Positions 1-5,729 of a stretch of 17,895 nt of DNA are shown here, in pieces. Within the stretch, counting starts at the first letter, position 1; each line of letters opens with the position of its first letter. This DNA is from Pseudomonadota bacterium (GTDB taxonomy: Bacteria > Pseudomonadota > Alphaproteobacteria > Reyranellales > Reyranellaceae): NCBI GenBank assembly GCA_023436825.1, contig JAEZHS010000619.1:1-17895 (forward strand), in the 5' to 3' direction. The notes under the pieces are model-generated. The model ran no database searches. It was not told the DNA's origin and saw nothing but the letters and a program-made list of their open reading frames with translations. Made by a program: the position numbers and the translations under genes.

Positions 1-21
1 ACCATGACTGATGCCCATCAC

Positions 22-71
22 CCCTCCGTCGGCGTATGACGCCGCCACCTCCCCAACTTCGTTGGGGGGAA
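22..71. repeat. Half-copy of GGGGAGG palindromic repeat (family A)
   Basis: Two short hairpins lie side by side: CGGCGT/ACGCCG at 30-44 around a 3-base loop, and CCCCAAC/GTTGGGG at 51-67 around TTC. The arrangement and linker (CCCCTCCGTC, then CACCTCCCC) match the right half of the larger array at 8387-8507, but the stem bases differ while pairing is kept. It lies just upstream of the hydrolase ribosome-binding site. Nothing else is recognisable in the first 95 bases. Confidence 0.75.
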
Positions 72-95
72 CGTGGCAAAGAGGAGGGAAAAGAC

Positions 96-746
96 ATGGG
101 CAGCATGATCGACTTCAAGCGTCCCGACGGCGGCACCTGCAAGGGCTATCTGGCCGAAGCCGGCAGCGGCAAGCCGGGCATCATCGTCATCCAGGAATGG
201 TGGGGGTTGAACGACCAGATCAAGGGCGTGGCCGACCGCTTCGCCGCCGCGGGCTACAACGCGCTGGCGCCCGACCTCTACAAGGGCCGCGTCACGCAGA
301 AGCCGGACGAGGCCAACCACATGATGAGTGGGCTCGACTTCGTCGGCGCCTCCGACCAGGACATCGCCGGCGCGGTCAAACATCTCGCCGGCATGAGCCG
401 CAAGGTCGGCGTCATGGGCTTCTGCATGGGCGGCGCGCTCACCATCGCGGCGGCCGCGCGCGTCTCGGGCGTGGCCTGCGGCGTGCCGTTCTACGGCGTG
501 CCGCCGGGAGAGCTCGCCGACCCCGCCAAGATCAGGATCCCCCTGCAGGGCCACTTCGCCAACAAGGACGACTGGTGCACGCCGGAGGTGGTGAACGCGT
601 TCGAGAAGAAGATGGCAGCCGGCGGCAACAAGCCCGAGGTCTTCCGCTACGACGCCCAGCACGCCTTCGCCAACGAGAAGAGCCCGGCCTACGACGCGCC
701 CTCGGCCAAGGCGTCGTGGGATCGCATGATGGCGTTCCTCGGCTAG
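96..746 (+). CDS. Dienelactone hydrolase family protein
   Basis: This is an alpha/beta hydrolase of the dienelactone hydrolase (carboxymethylenebutenolidase) family, 216 residues, cytosolic with no signal peptide. Family members open lactone rings in aromatic degradation, but many paralogues have other ester or lactone substrates. Visible family marks are the QEWWG segment with Glu34, the nucleophile Cys110 in GFCMGG, an acidic site in the NKDDW segment (Asp158/159) and His189 in DAQHAF, which together form the Cys-Asp-His triad. The start at 96 is chosen because GAGGAGGG lies 7 bases upstream; an earlier in-frame start at 36 would run through the repeat and gives non-family sequence. The next gene is an exporter behind a long hairpin, so coupling is uncertain. 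Family assignment is firm; the substrate is unknown. Confidence 0.93.
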   Translation: MGSMIDFKRPDGGTCKGYLAEAGSGKPGIIVIQEWWGLNDQIKGVADRFAAAGYNALAPDLYKGRVTQKPDEANHMMSGLDFVGASDQDIAGAVKHLAGMSRKVGVMGFCMGGALTIAAAARVSGVACGVPFYGVPPGELADPAKIRIPLQGHFANKDDWCTPEVVNAFEKKMAAGGNKPEVFRYDAQHAFANEKSPAYDAPSAKASWDRMMAFLG

Positions 747-757
747 CACCTCTGATG

Positions 758-826
758 TCTTCCGGACCGCGAGCCTCCGGCTCGCTCATGATTCTTGAGC
801 GACCCAGAGGCTCGCGGTCCGGAAGA
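758..826. repeat. Long palindromic repeat (family B, GGTCCG core), copy 1
   Basis: Perfect 20-base arms at 758-777 and 807-826 flank a loop that itself pairs (TCGCTCA 782-788 with TGAGCGA 796-802). The core is CCGGACCGCGAGCC and its reverse complement. It fills nearly the whole gap between the hydrolase stop (746) and the MFS start codon (829), which lies 2 bases past the right arm. A related palindrome is at 11672-11736. It could act as a terminator or attenuator, although no T-run follows. Confidence 0.88.
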
Positions 827-828
827 AC

Positions 829-2190
829 ATGACGCGCCACCCAACCGTCGGCCTCGCGATTGTCGGGCTGGGCGCCTCGCTCGCTCCGCTCGACATCGCC
901 GTCAACGTCGCGCTGCCGGCGATCACCGGCCATTTCCGGCTGGCGCTGGGCGACGTGCAGTGGCTCGTCATCTGCTACGTGCTGGTCTACGGCTCGCTGA
1001 TGCTGGTGTGCGGCAAGCTGGGCGACCTGCTCGGCCATCGCCTGATCTTCCGCGTCGGCATGCTGATCTCGGCCGTCGGCTGCGCCGCCTGCGCCGCCGC
1101 GCCCGACTGGCCGCTCTTCCTGTGGGCGCGCGCCGGCCAGGGCGTCGGCACGGCGCTGGCGATCTCCTGCACGCCCGCTCTCGCCACTTCCCTGTTCCCG
1201 GAGAGCTCACGCACCCGCGCCCTGGCGGGCCTGGGCATGGCGATGTCGCTCGCCGCCGTGGTCGGCCCGTTCCTCGGCGGCATCCTGGTCGAGCTGTGGG
1301 GGTGGCCGGCGGTCTACTGGGTGCGTGTGCCGATCTCGCTCTTCACCCTTGCGCTGTCGGGCCTGCTGCCGTCGCCCAAGCCCGACCCGCGGCCGTTCGA
1401 TGCCGTGGGCGGCGTGCTGCTCGCCGTGTGCATGAGCACGCTCCTGCTGTCGCTCGTGCTGTCGCAACGCCGCGAGGCGCCCGGCCTTGCGGTCCTCGTT
1501 CTGTTCGTCGCGTCGCTGGCCGTTCTCTTCGTCTATGTCCGGCGCGCCCGGCGGGTGCCCGAACCCATCATCCGTCCGGCCCTGTTCGCCGATCCCGCCT
1601 TCACCGTCCCGAACGTCATGAACGTGCTCGCCGGCCTCGCGGGCTTTTCGATCCTTCTGCTCACGCCTTACTACCTCGTGAATGTGCTGAAGCTCTCGGC
1701 GCTGGCCAGCGGCATGGTGCTGGCGTTGGCCTTCGTCGGCAGCCTCACCGGCGCGCCGTTGTCGGCCTGGCTGGTTGCGCGGATCGGCCAGCGGCCGACC
1801 GCCTTCGCCGGCGTCGCCCTGGTCGGGCTCGGGCTCCTGCCGCTAGCTTTCACGGGAGCCGGCACGCCCGTGGCCGTGGTAGCGGTGCTCCTGTTTGCCG
1901 AAGGTGTCGGCCAGGGCCTTCTCAACGTGGCCTATACGGACATCGTGACGTCGACGCTCTCCGTGCGCGATCGGGGTGTCGCCGGCAGCCTCGCCCTGCT
2001 CACGCGCACCCTGGGAACCGTCAGTGGCGCCTCGGTGCTGACGACATTGCATGTCGTCGGTGCGGCAGGCCTTCCGGGCCTCGACGGCTTCCTCGCGGGC
2101 TATCGCTACGCCTTCCTCGCAGCCGGCGGCGGCCTGCTGCTGGCGCTCCTGCTGTCGCTCGCCGTCCCGCATGCTTGGTCGAGGCGGTAG
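829..2190 (+). CDS. MFS transporter, DHA2-type drug/proton antiporter family
   Basis: An inner-membrane secondary transporter of 453 residues, rich in hydrophobic helices from start to end; probably a proton-driven exporter. Family marks include the first-helix LDIAVNVALP segment (21-30), motif A GKLGDLLGHR (62-71) between helices 2 and 3, and the antiporter motif C around AAVVGPFLGG (142-151), followed by WGWPAVYWVRVPI, which is typical of the DHA2 group. The start at 829 puts the first helix a few residues from the N-terminus, as expected. The only Shine-Dalgarno candidate (GGAAGA) belongs to the repeat arm and is unusually close to the ATG. The gene converges on the KipI gene with 32 bases between stops. 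The exported substrate cannot be read from sequence. Confidence 0.93.
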   Translation: MTRHPTVGLAIVGLGASLAPLDIAVNVALPAITGHFRLALGDVQWLVICYVLVYGSLMLVCGKLGDLLGHRLIFRVGMLISAVGCAACAAAPDWPLFLWARAGQGVGTALAISCTPALATSLFPESSRTRALAGLGMAMSLAAVVGPFLGGILVELWGWPAVYWVRVPISLFTLALSGLLPSPKPDPRPFDAVGGVLLAVCMSTLLLSLVLSQRREAPGLAVLVLFVASLAVLFVYVRRARRVPEPIIRPALFADPAFTVPNVMNVLAGLAGFSILLLTPYYLVNVLKLSALASGMVLALAFVGSLTGAPLSAWLVARIGQRPTAFAGVALVGLGLLPLAFTGAGTPVAVVAVLLFAEGVGQGLLNVAYTDIVTSTLSVRDRGVAGSLALLTRTLGTVSGASVLTTLHVVGAAGLPGLDGFLAGYRYAFLAAGGGLLLALLLSLAVPHAWSRR

Positions 2191-2222
2191 AGCGGAATGC
2201 GAGACGGGGTTGGTCACGAGCA

Positions 2223-3008
2223 TCAGCTCGACTGGCGGATCAGCTTTGTCGCGTCGAAGGTTCCGGCTTCGACGGCACGATCCAAGCGGTCGAACTTGGT
2301 GCGGTCGATGCGCTGAAAGGAAACCCGGTCACCGGGCGCCAGGAACACCGGCTGCTCGCGGCGCTGGTCGAACATCCAAAGCGGTGTACGGCCGATGATA
2401 TGCCAGCCGCCCGGGCTCTCGAACGGATAGACCGTGGTCCAGTCCATGACGATCGCGACCGAGGAGCGCGGCACCCGTACGCGAGGCTCCCCACGTCGCG
2501 GCAGCGCCAGCGACGGATCGAGACCCATGATGTAGGCCAGGCCGGGCATGAAGCCGAGGTGGTAGACCTTGAAGGCCGATGCAAGGTGGCCCGCGATTAC
2601 CTGCTCGGCGGACTTGCCGGTGCGTTGGGCGACTTCCTGCAGGTCGGGCGCCAGGTCCGCACCGTCGTAACAGCAGGGAAGCGTCACCTCTCGGCTGCTG
2701 CGCTCGACCGCCAGTCCGTGCTCGATCATCCGCTCGATGGCGGGCTGGAGCGTGGCGCGAGATGTGAGGAGCGGATCGTAGGTCACCATCAGGGACCGCA
2801 TGGTCGGAACCGTCTCCGCCAGACCGGCGAGCTCGCCGGCAAGCCGCGCGCGGTTGATCGCGGCGTGCAGCGCCATGACCCGGCCATTGATCTCGGGCGA
2901 GACCTCATTGGCGAATTCGATGGTGAAGGCGGTGTCGCCGCAGGACAGATACCGAACACCCGAGTCCGATGATCGCGGGGGCCCGGACCTGCCCTTCCCC
3001 TGCTTCAC
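2223..3008 (-). CDS. pxpB: KipI/PxpB family protein (5-oxoprolinase subunit B, allophanate hydrolase subunit 1-like)
   Basis: A 261-residue KipI/PxpB-family protein. In the PxpABC complex this subunit works with PxpC to hydrolyse ATP and open 5-oxoproline; in Bacillus KipI inhibits the kinase KinA. Family hallmarks are YLSCGDTAFTIEF near the N-terminus, GFMPGLAYIMGLDP (152-165), PRRGEPRVRVP and SPGGWHIIGRTP (198-209). The start is taken as GTG at 3008, which overlaps the stop of the upstream gene as GTGA; the ORF extends further upstream only inside that gene. GAGGGGG lies about 9 bases upstream. The stretch usually reading AG..GGQTGIYP reads RSSVAIVMDWTTVYP here. No PxpC or PxpA gene is beside it, so activity as 5-oxoprolinase cannot be assumed. 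Confidence 0.9.
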   Translation of the reverse strand: MKQGKGRSGPPRSSDSGVRYLSCGDTAFTIEFANEVSPEINGRVMALHAAINRARLAGELAGLAETVPTMRSLMVTYDPLLTSRATLQPAIERMIEHGLAVERSSREVTLPCCYDGADLAPDLQEVAQRTGKSAEQVIAGHLASAFKVYHLGFMPGLAYIMGLDPSLALPRRGEPRVRVPRSSVAIVMDWTTVYPFESPGGWHIIGRTPLWMFDQRREQPVFLAPGDRVSFQRIDRTKFDRLDRAVEAGTFDATKLIRQSS

Positions 3009-3799
3009 CTCCGGCCGTCCCCCTCGCGCGGCAGGTCGGTCAAGAACATGGTGCCGGGTTCGTGGGTGATCATGAGTTCCGGCCGCGCCTCGAGCGCAAC
3101 TGCTTGCGTCGTCACCCCACAAGCCCAGAAGACAGGCACTTCGCCCTCGTGAATGGCGACGGGATCGCCGAAATCAGGGTGCGCCAGATCGGCGATGCCG
3201 ATCGCCTGCGGGCTGCCGACGTGGATGGGCGAGCCGTGGGCATGAGGATAGCGTTCCGACAGTTCACGGACCTGCTGGACCTGCGCTTGGGGGATCGGGC
3301 GCATTGTCACCACGTGCGGTCCGTGGAAGCGGCCGGCAGGACGACAAGGGACGTTGGTCGTGTACATCGAAATGATGGTGTCGCATTCGATGCTGCGAAC
3401 GCCCACGCCCGCTTCGATCAAGGCGTGCTCGAAGGTAAAGCTGCAGCCGAGCAGGAAGCCGACCAGATCATCGCGCCAGAGATCCCGAATGTCCTTCCGC
3501 TTCTCGACGAGCTCGCCTTTGCGGTAGACGCGATAGCCGCCGACGTCTGTTCGCAGGTCTGCGCCCGGCGCGGCGCGGGCGGGCTCCGCGTCGCCTGGCG
3601 GGGTGATCTCGATCAGCGGGCAAGGTTTGGGATTGCGGGTGCAGAACGCGGCAAACTCCGAGGCAGCCTCCTTGGGGAGGATGACGAGGTTTGCCTGCTG
3701 GTAGGCAGGGCAGTGTCCTGCTGTCGTGCTCTGCCATTCGCCTCGACGGGCCAGGGTGCGCATCTCGGCGGCGGATTTGACGGTTTGAGCTTGTTCCAT
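3005..3799 (-). CDS. DUF1445 family protein (YcsI-like, putative hydro-lyase / D-glutamate cyclase family)
   Basis: A 264-residue cytosolic protein of the DUF1445 family (PF07286), represented by Bacillus YcsI and by mammalian D-glutamate cyclase, which interconverts D-glutamate and 5-oxo-D-proline. Conserved blocks are GHCPAYQQANLVILP (28-42), FLLGCSFTFE (115-124), MYTTNVPC (145-152), HGSPIHVGSPQAIGIADL (188-205), FWACGVTTQ and ITHEPGTMFLTD. It is full length. The ATG at 3799 follows a weak TGGGGG site, and the protein begins in good family register. Its stop overlaps the KipI start, so the two are translated together. The pairing of YcsI with KipI is also found in Bacillus and points to 5-oxoproline or related lactam metabolism; the link is inferred. 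Confidence 0.9.
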   Translation of the reverse strand: MEQAQTVKSAAEMRTLARRGEWQSTTAGHCPAYQQANLVILPKEAASEFAAFCTRNPKPCPLIEITPPGDAEPARAAPGADLRTDVGGYRVYRKGELVEKRKDIRDLWRDDLVGFLLGCSFTFEHALIEAGVGVRSIECDTIISMYTTNVPCRPAGRFHGPHVVTMRPIPQAQVQQVRELSERYPHAHGSPIHVGSPQAIGIADLAHPDFGDPVAIHEGEVPVFWACGVTTQAVALEARPELMITHEPGTMFLTDLPREGDGRR

Positions 3800-3885
3800 G
3801 CTGGCCCCCAGACAGGTGGCAACAGTCCGTGCACCTCACTCCAAACGAATATTGGCTTTGCGAACGATCATATCCGAACTAAGTC

Positions 3886-4150
3886 GGTTTGATATTACCC
3901 TTCCGGGTGATGGCCCGGAGCATCTTCGCCTCGCCGGCGATGCAGGCGCGGAAAGTTGGGCGGGTTCAGATAGGCGACGTGGCAACCGCCGCGGGATGCG
4001 GCCTCTCGATGATGTCGGGTTGCCGCACGGCATCGCCGATCGCCTCATGGTCAACTCGATAAGGATCACGACGGAGTGTCGGAGTGAAAGCATTGCCGGC
4101 ACTCGAGGCCGGCGGCACCACGGCGTAATCGCCGGTTCGACCCGCCAGAG
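3886..4150 (-). pseudogene. Degraded 3' remnant of a Bug/TTT receptor gene
   Basis: Read on the minus strand, this stretch matches the C-terminus of the intact Bug receptor at 4722-5702, but in pieces spread over several frames: a VVILIEL piece like the intact VIARLEK, then EAIGDAVRQPDIIERPHP, then GCHVAYLNPPNFPRL, then IAGEAKMLRAITRKGNIKPT before a stop. The intact gene reads IGEAVRSPDIIEKL, GCYVTYLNSADFRSR and IADESKMFGNIIQKGNIKLT. DNA similarity is about seven bases in ten by eye across roughly 150 bases, with small insertions causing frameshifts. The 5' limit is vague; a weak resemblance continues to about 4150. The remnant lies upstream of the DUF1445 gene. No start, signal peptide or N-terminal half remains. 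Confidence 0.82.
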
Positions 4151-4201
4151 ATGGCCCTATACGGTACGCAAAAATTCGCGAAAACGAAATTGGCTGGCGC
4201 G

Positions 4202-4254
4202 CGCCACTCCAGTGGCGCGTCTTCGCCGCCTCAAGACGCGCCAGTGGTGTGGCG
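4202..4254. repeat. Inverted repeat, 22-base arms
   Basis: Arms 4202-4223 and 4233-4254 pair over 22 bases with two mismatches around a 9-base loop (CGCCGCCTC). The left arm also contains its own perfect palindrome, GCGCCACT/AGTGGCGC at 4201-4218, so alternative folds are possible. No T-run follows on either strand, which argues against a simple intrinsic terminator. Confidence 0.85.
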
Positions 4255-4281
4255 AGCCTCCAGCGATCCTGACCAAAGTTA

Positions 4282-4308
4282 TTGACAGACATAAACTATG
4301 GTTATAGT
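4282..4308 (+). promoter_or_regulatory. Sigma-70-like promoter with internal operator-like repeat
   Basis: A consensus -35 box TTGACA (4282-4287) is followed by TATAGT (4303-4308, 15-base spacing) or TAGTAT (4305-4310, 17-base spacing) as the -10 box. A small inverted repeat, ACTAT-GGTT-ATAGT (4295-4308), overlaps the -10 and could bind a repressor. This is the best promoter-like match in the window, yet no intact plus-strand gene follows. It may drive a small RNA or be left over from a lost gene. Confidence 0.5.
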
Positions 4309-4436
4309 ATCGGCCTGTTGCGCGGCTTCCCCGCGTTCCCGCTCTTTGCATCGTTGATCCGAGACCAAAAGGCTGCGGCAGACGCCGCATGCGGCCCGTC
4401 CGGAGGCTTGCATTCGGACGAACTGGACCATCATGG

Positions 4437-4506
4437 CTGTCATCCGGAGTGTAGCGAGGGACCTTTTCCATGGCTTCAAAGGCCCCTCGCTACGCTCGGG
4501 GTCATA
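4437..4506. repeat. Palindromic repeat with GTAGCGAGGG arms (family C)
   Basis: The left arm at about 4437-4463 (TGTCATCCGGAGTGTAGCGA and onward) pairs with the right arm at about 4480-4506 (GGCCCCTCGCTACGCTCGGG and onward), with a few mismatches and a 16-base loop. The same TCATCC-GAG-GTAGCGAGGG design is familiar as a dispersed intergenic repeat in high-GC proteobacteria. It is a different family from the GGGGAGG and GGTCCG repeats elsewhere in the window. Confidence 0.75.
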
Positions 4507-4530
4507 GCGAGCATGTATCAGGCATTGTGA

Positions 4531-4623
4531 TTTCCGGTACCAGCGTAACTGTCCGAACTCGAAGGAGCCACCACTGGTAGTGGGTGCAGTCTGTATCTTC
4601 CACTACGGAAGTACTACCGGAAA
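4531..4623. other. Possible structured RNA or multi-hairpin element
   Basis: An outer perfect 9-base stem (TTTCCGGTA 4531-4539 with TACCGGAAA 4615-4623) encloses two hairpins: CCACT/AGTGG at 4571-4583 and CTTCC/GGAAG at 4597-4611. This makes a three-way junction of 93 bases. No tRNA features (T-loop, CCA, anticodon arm) are visible on either strand and no RNA family is recognised. It lies about 220 bases downstream of the TTGACA promoter. It may be only another repeat. Confidence 0.35.
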
Positions 4624-4706
4624 GGGGCGGAAATACCGATAAATCGATCGCGCCGCTGACGGCAGTGCATGCACCGACCGCCCGCTTCAACCAGGTCCGA
4701 GTTATG

Positions 4707-4732
4707 AGCTGACGTGTTTCATCACGTCAGCT
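4707..4732 (-). terminator. Hairpin at the Bug receptor stop codon
   Basis: Perfect 10-base arms AGCTGACGTG/CACGTCAGCT with a 6-base loop that includes the TGA stop of the receptor gene. No U-run follows on the minus strand, so it may protect the mRNA 3' end or act as a weak terminator rather than a classic one. Confidence 0.45.
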
Positions 4733-5702
4733 TGATGTTGCCCTTCTGGATGATGTTGCCGAACATCTTGGATTCGTCGGCGATGCGGCTGCGGAAGTCC
4801 GCCGAGTTCAGGTAGGTGACGTAGCATCCGCCGAGATGCAGTTTCTCGATGATATCGGGCGAGCGCACGGCTTCGCCGATCGCCTTCTCGAGCCTGGCGA
4901 TGACGGCCGGCGACGTCCCGGCGGGCGCCAGGATCCCGAACCAGGAATCGCCTTCCTCCTTGCGGTAGCCCGCCTCGCGCAGGGTCGGCACGTCGGGGAA
5001 GTCGGGATGGCGGACGTTCGACAGCATGGCGAGCCCGATGAGCTTGCCTGCCTTCACATGCGGCAGGCAGGTCTGGTCGAACTGCGCCTGCACCTCCCCC
5101 GCGACCAGGGCGTTGGTGGCGGGCGCGCTGCCGCGATAGGGCACGTGGGTCATCTTGATGCCGGCCTCGAGCTGCAGCATCTCGCCGAACAGGTGGGTGA
5201 TGGTGGCAAGGCCCGAGGAGCCGAAATTGATCTTGCCCGGGTTGGCCTTGGCGTAGGCCACGAACTCCGCGACGGTGCGCGCCGGCACCGAGGGATGGAT
5301 GGCGAAGATGCCCCACGAGGTGCACATGCGCGACACCGTGACGAAGTCCTTGTCGGGGTCGATCGGGATCGGTTGCAGGTGCCGCGTGATGCAGACCATC
5401 GCCGTCGTCGTGGTCAGGAAGGTGTGGTTGTCGACCGGCTGGTTCTTGACGAACTCGCCGCCGATCATGCCCGAGGCGCCGGCCTTGTTGTCGAACACGA
5501 TGGGCTGGCCGAGGCTCTGTGCGGCGCGATCCATGACGATGCGCGTCGATACGTCGGACGGCCCGCCGGGCGGGTAGGGGATGACCATGCGCAGGGGCTT
5601 GGTCGGCCATTCCTGCTGGGCGATCGCCGGCGCGGCCCAGGGTACTGCCAGGGGTGCGGCGAGGCCCGCCAGGGCCGAGGCGGTGAAAGCACGACGACGC
5701 AT
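4722..5702 (-). CDS. Bug-family tripartite tricarboxylate (TTT) solute receptor
   Basis: A periplasmic binding protein of 326 residues, the usual length for Bug receptors, which capture small carboxylates or related solutes. The N-terminus has a twin-arginine-like MRRRAF start, a hydrophobic core and an AIA cleavage site near residue 28, followed by the family segment PTKPLRMVIPYPPGG, then VFDNKAGASGMIGGEFV, INFGSSG, THVPYRGSAPATNALVAGEV and the C-terminal AVIARLEKAIGEAV. The start at 5702 follows GGGAGGAGA closely. It lies 27 bases after the ABC permease stop on the same strand, so it is probably co-transcribed with that importer. No TctA or TctB membrane genes are present. The ligand is unknown. 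Confidence 0.94.
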   Translation of the reverse strand: MRRRAFTASALAGLAAPLAVPWAAPAIAQQEWPTKPLRMVIPYPPGGPSDVSTRIVMDRAAQSLGQPIVFDNKAGASGMIGGEFVKNQPVDNHTFLTTTTAMVCITRHLQPIPIDPDKDFVTVSRMCTSWGIFAIHPSVPARTVAEFVAYAKANPGKINFGSSGLATITHLFGEMLQLEAGIKMTHVPYRGSAPATNALVAGEVQAQFDQTCLPHVKAGKLIGLAMLSNVRHPDFPDVPTLREAGYRKEEGDSWFGILAPAGTSPAVIARLEKAIGEAVRSPDIIEKLHLGGCYVTYLNSADFRSRIADESKMFGNIIQKGNIKLT

Positions 5703-5729
5703 GTCTCCTCCCGGAGTCTGTTTTGAGCC

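Larger units (their letters stand above)
4148..4721. other. Gene-free region with inverted repeats and an orphan promoter
   Basis: About 570 bases carry no convincing gene. The short ORFs here lack a ribosome-binding site and run across hairpins. What can be seen, in order: a 22-base inverted repeat (4202-4254), a TTGACA promoter (4282-4308), small hairpins at 4374-4389 (TGCGGC/GCCGCA) and 4397-4420 (CGTCCG/CGGACG), a repeat with GTAGCGAGGG arms (4437-4506), a folded element (4531-4623), and a hairpin at the receptor stop codon (4707-4732). Base composition is visibly lower in G+C around 4265-4310 and 4505-4660 than in the flanking genes. It looks like an old insertion/deletion hot spot. Confidence 0.7.

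Noticed and set aside
2217..2230. CGAGC/GCTCG hairpin between the convergent MFS and KipI genes as terminator
   Set aside because: The stem has only 5 pairs, overlaps the KipI stop codon and has no T-run; too weak to call.
795..2972. 725-codon plus-strand ORF
   Set aside because: It is a frame shadow of the MFS and KipI genes; its translation is Arg/Ala-rich with no family pattern, while the overlapping frames give clear transporter and KipI sequence.
4298..4357. Possible leader peptide with a Cys-Cys pair (MVIVSACCAASPRSRSLHR)
   Set aside because: Its ATG overlaps the -10 region of the TTGACA promoter, so a transcript from it would start after the ATG; no ribosome-binding site and no sulfur gene follow.
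4282..4530. 82-codon plus-strand ORF in the gene-free region
   Set aside because: It needs a TTG start, has no ribosome-binding site, and runs through two hairpin repeats with no family similarity.
4531..4623. tRNA or tmRNA-like gene
   Set aside because: The closing stem is suggestive, but no T-loop, D-loop or anticodon arm of the right size can be placed on either strand.
4502..4690. 62-codon minus-strand ORF
   Set aside because: No recognisable family and no ribosome-binding site; it crosses the folded element 4531-4623.
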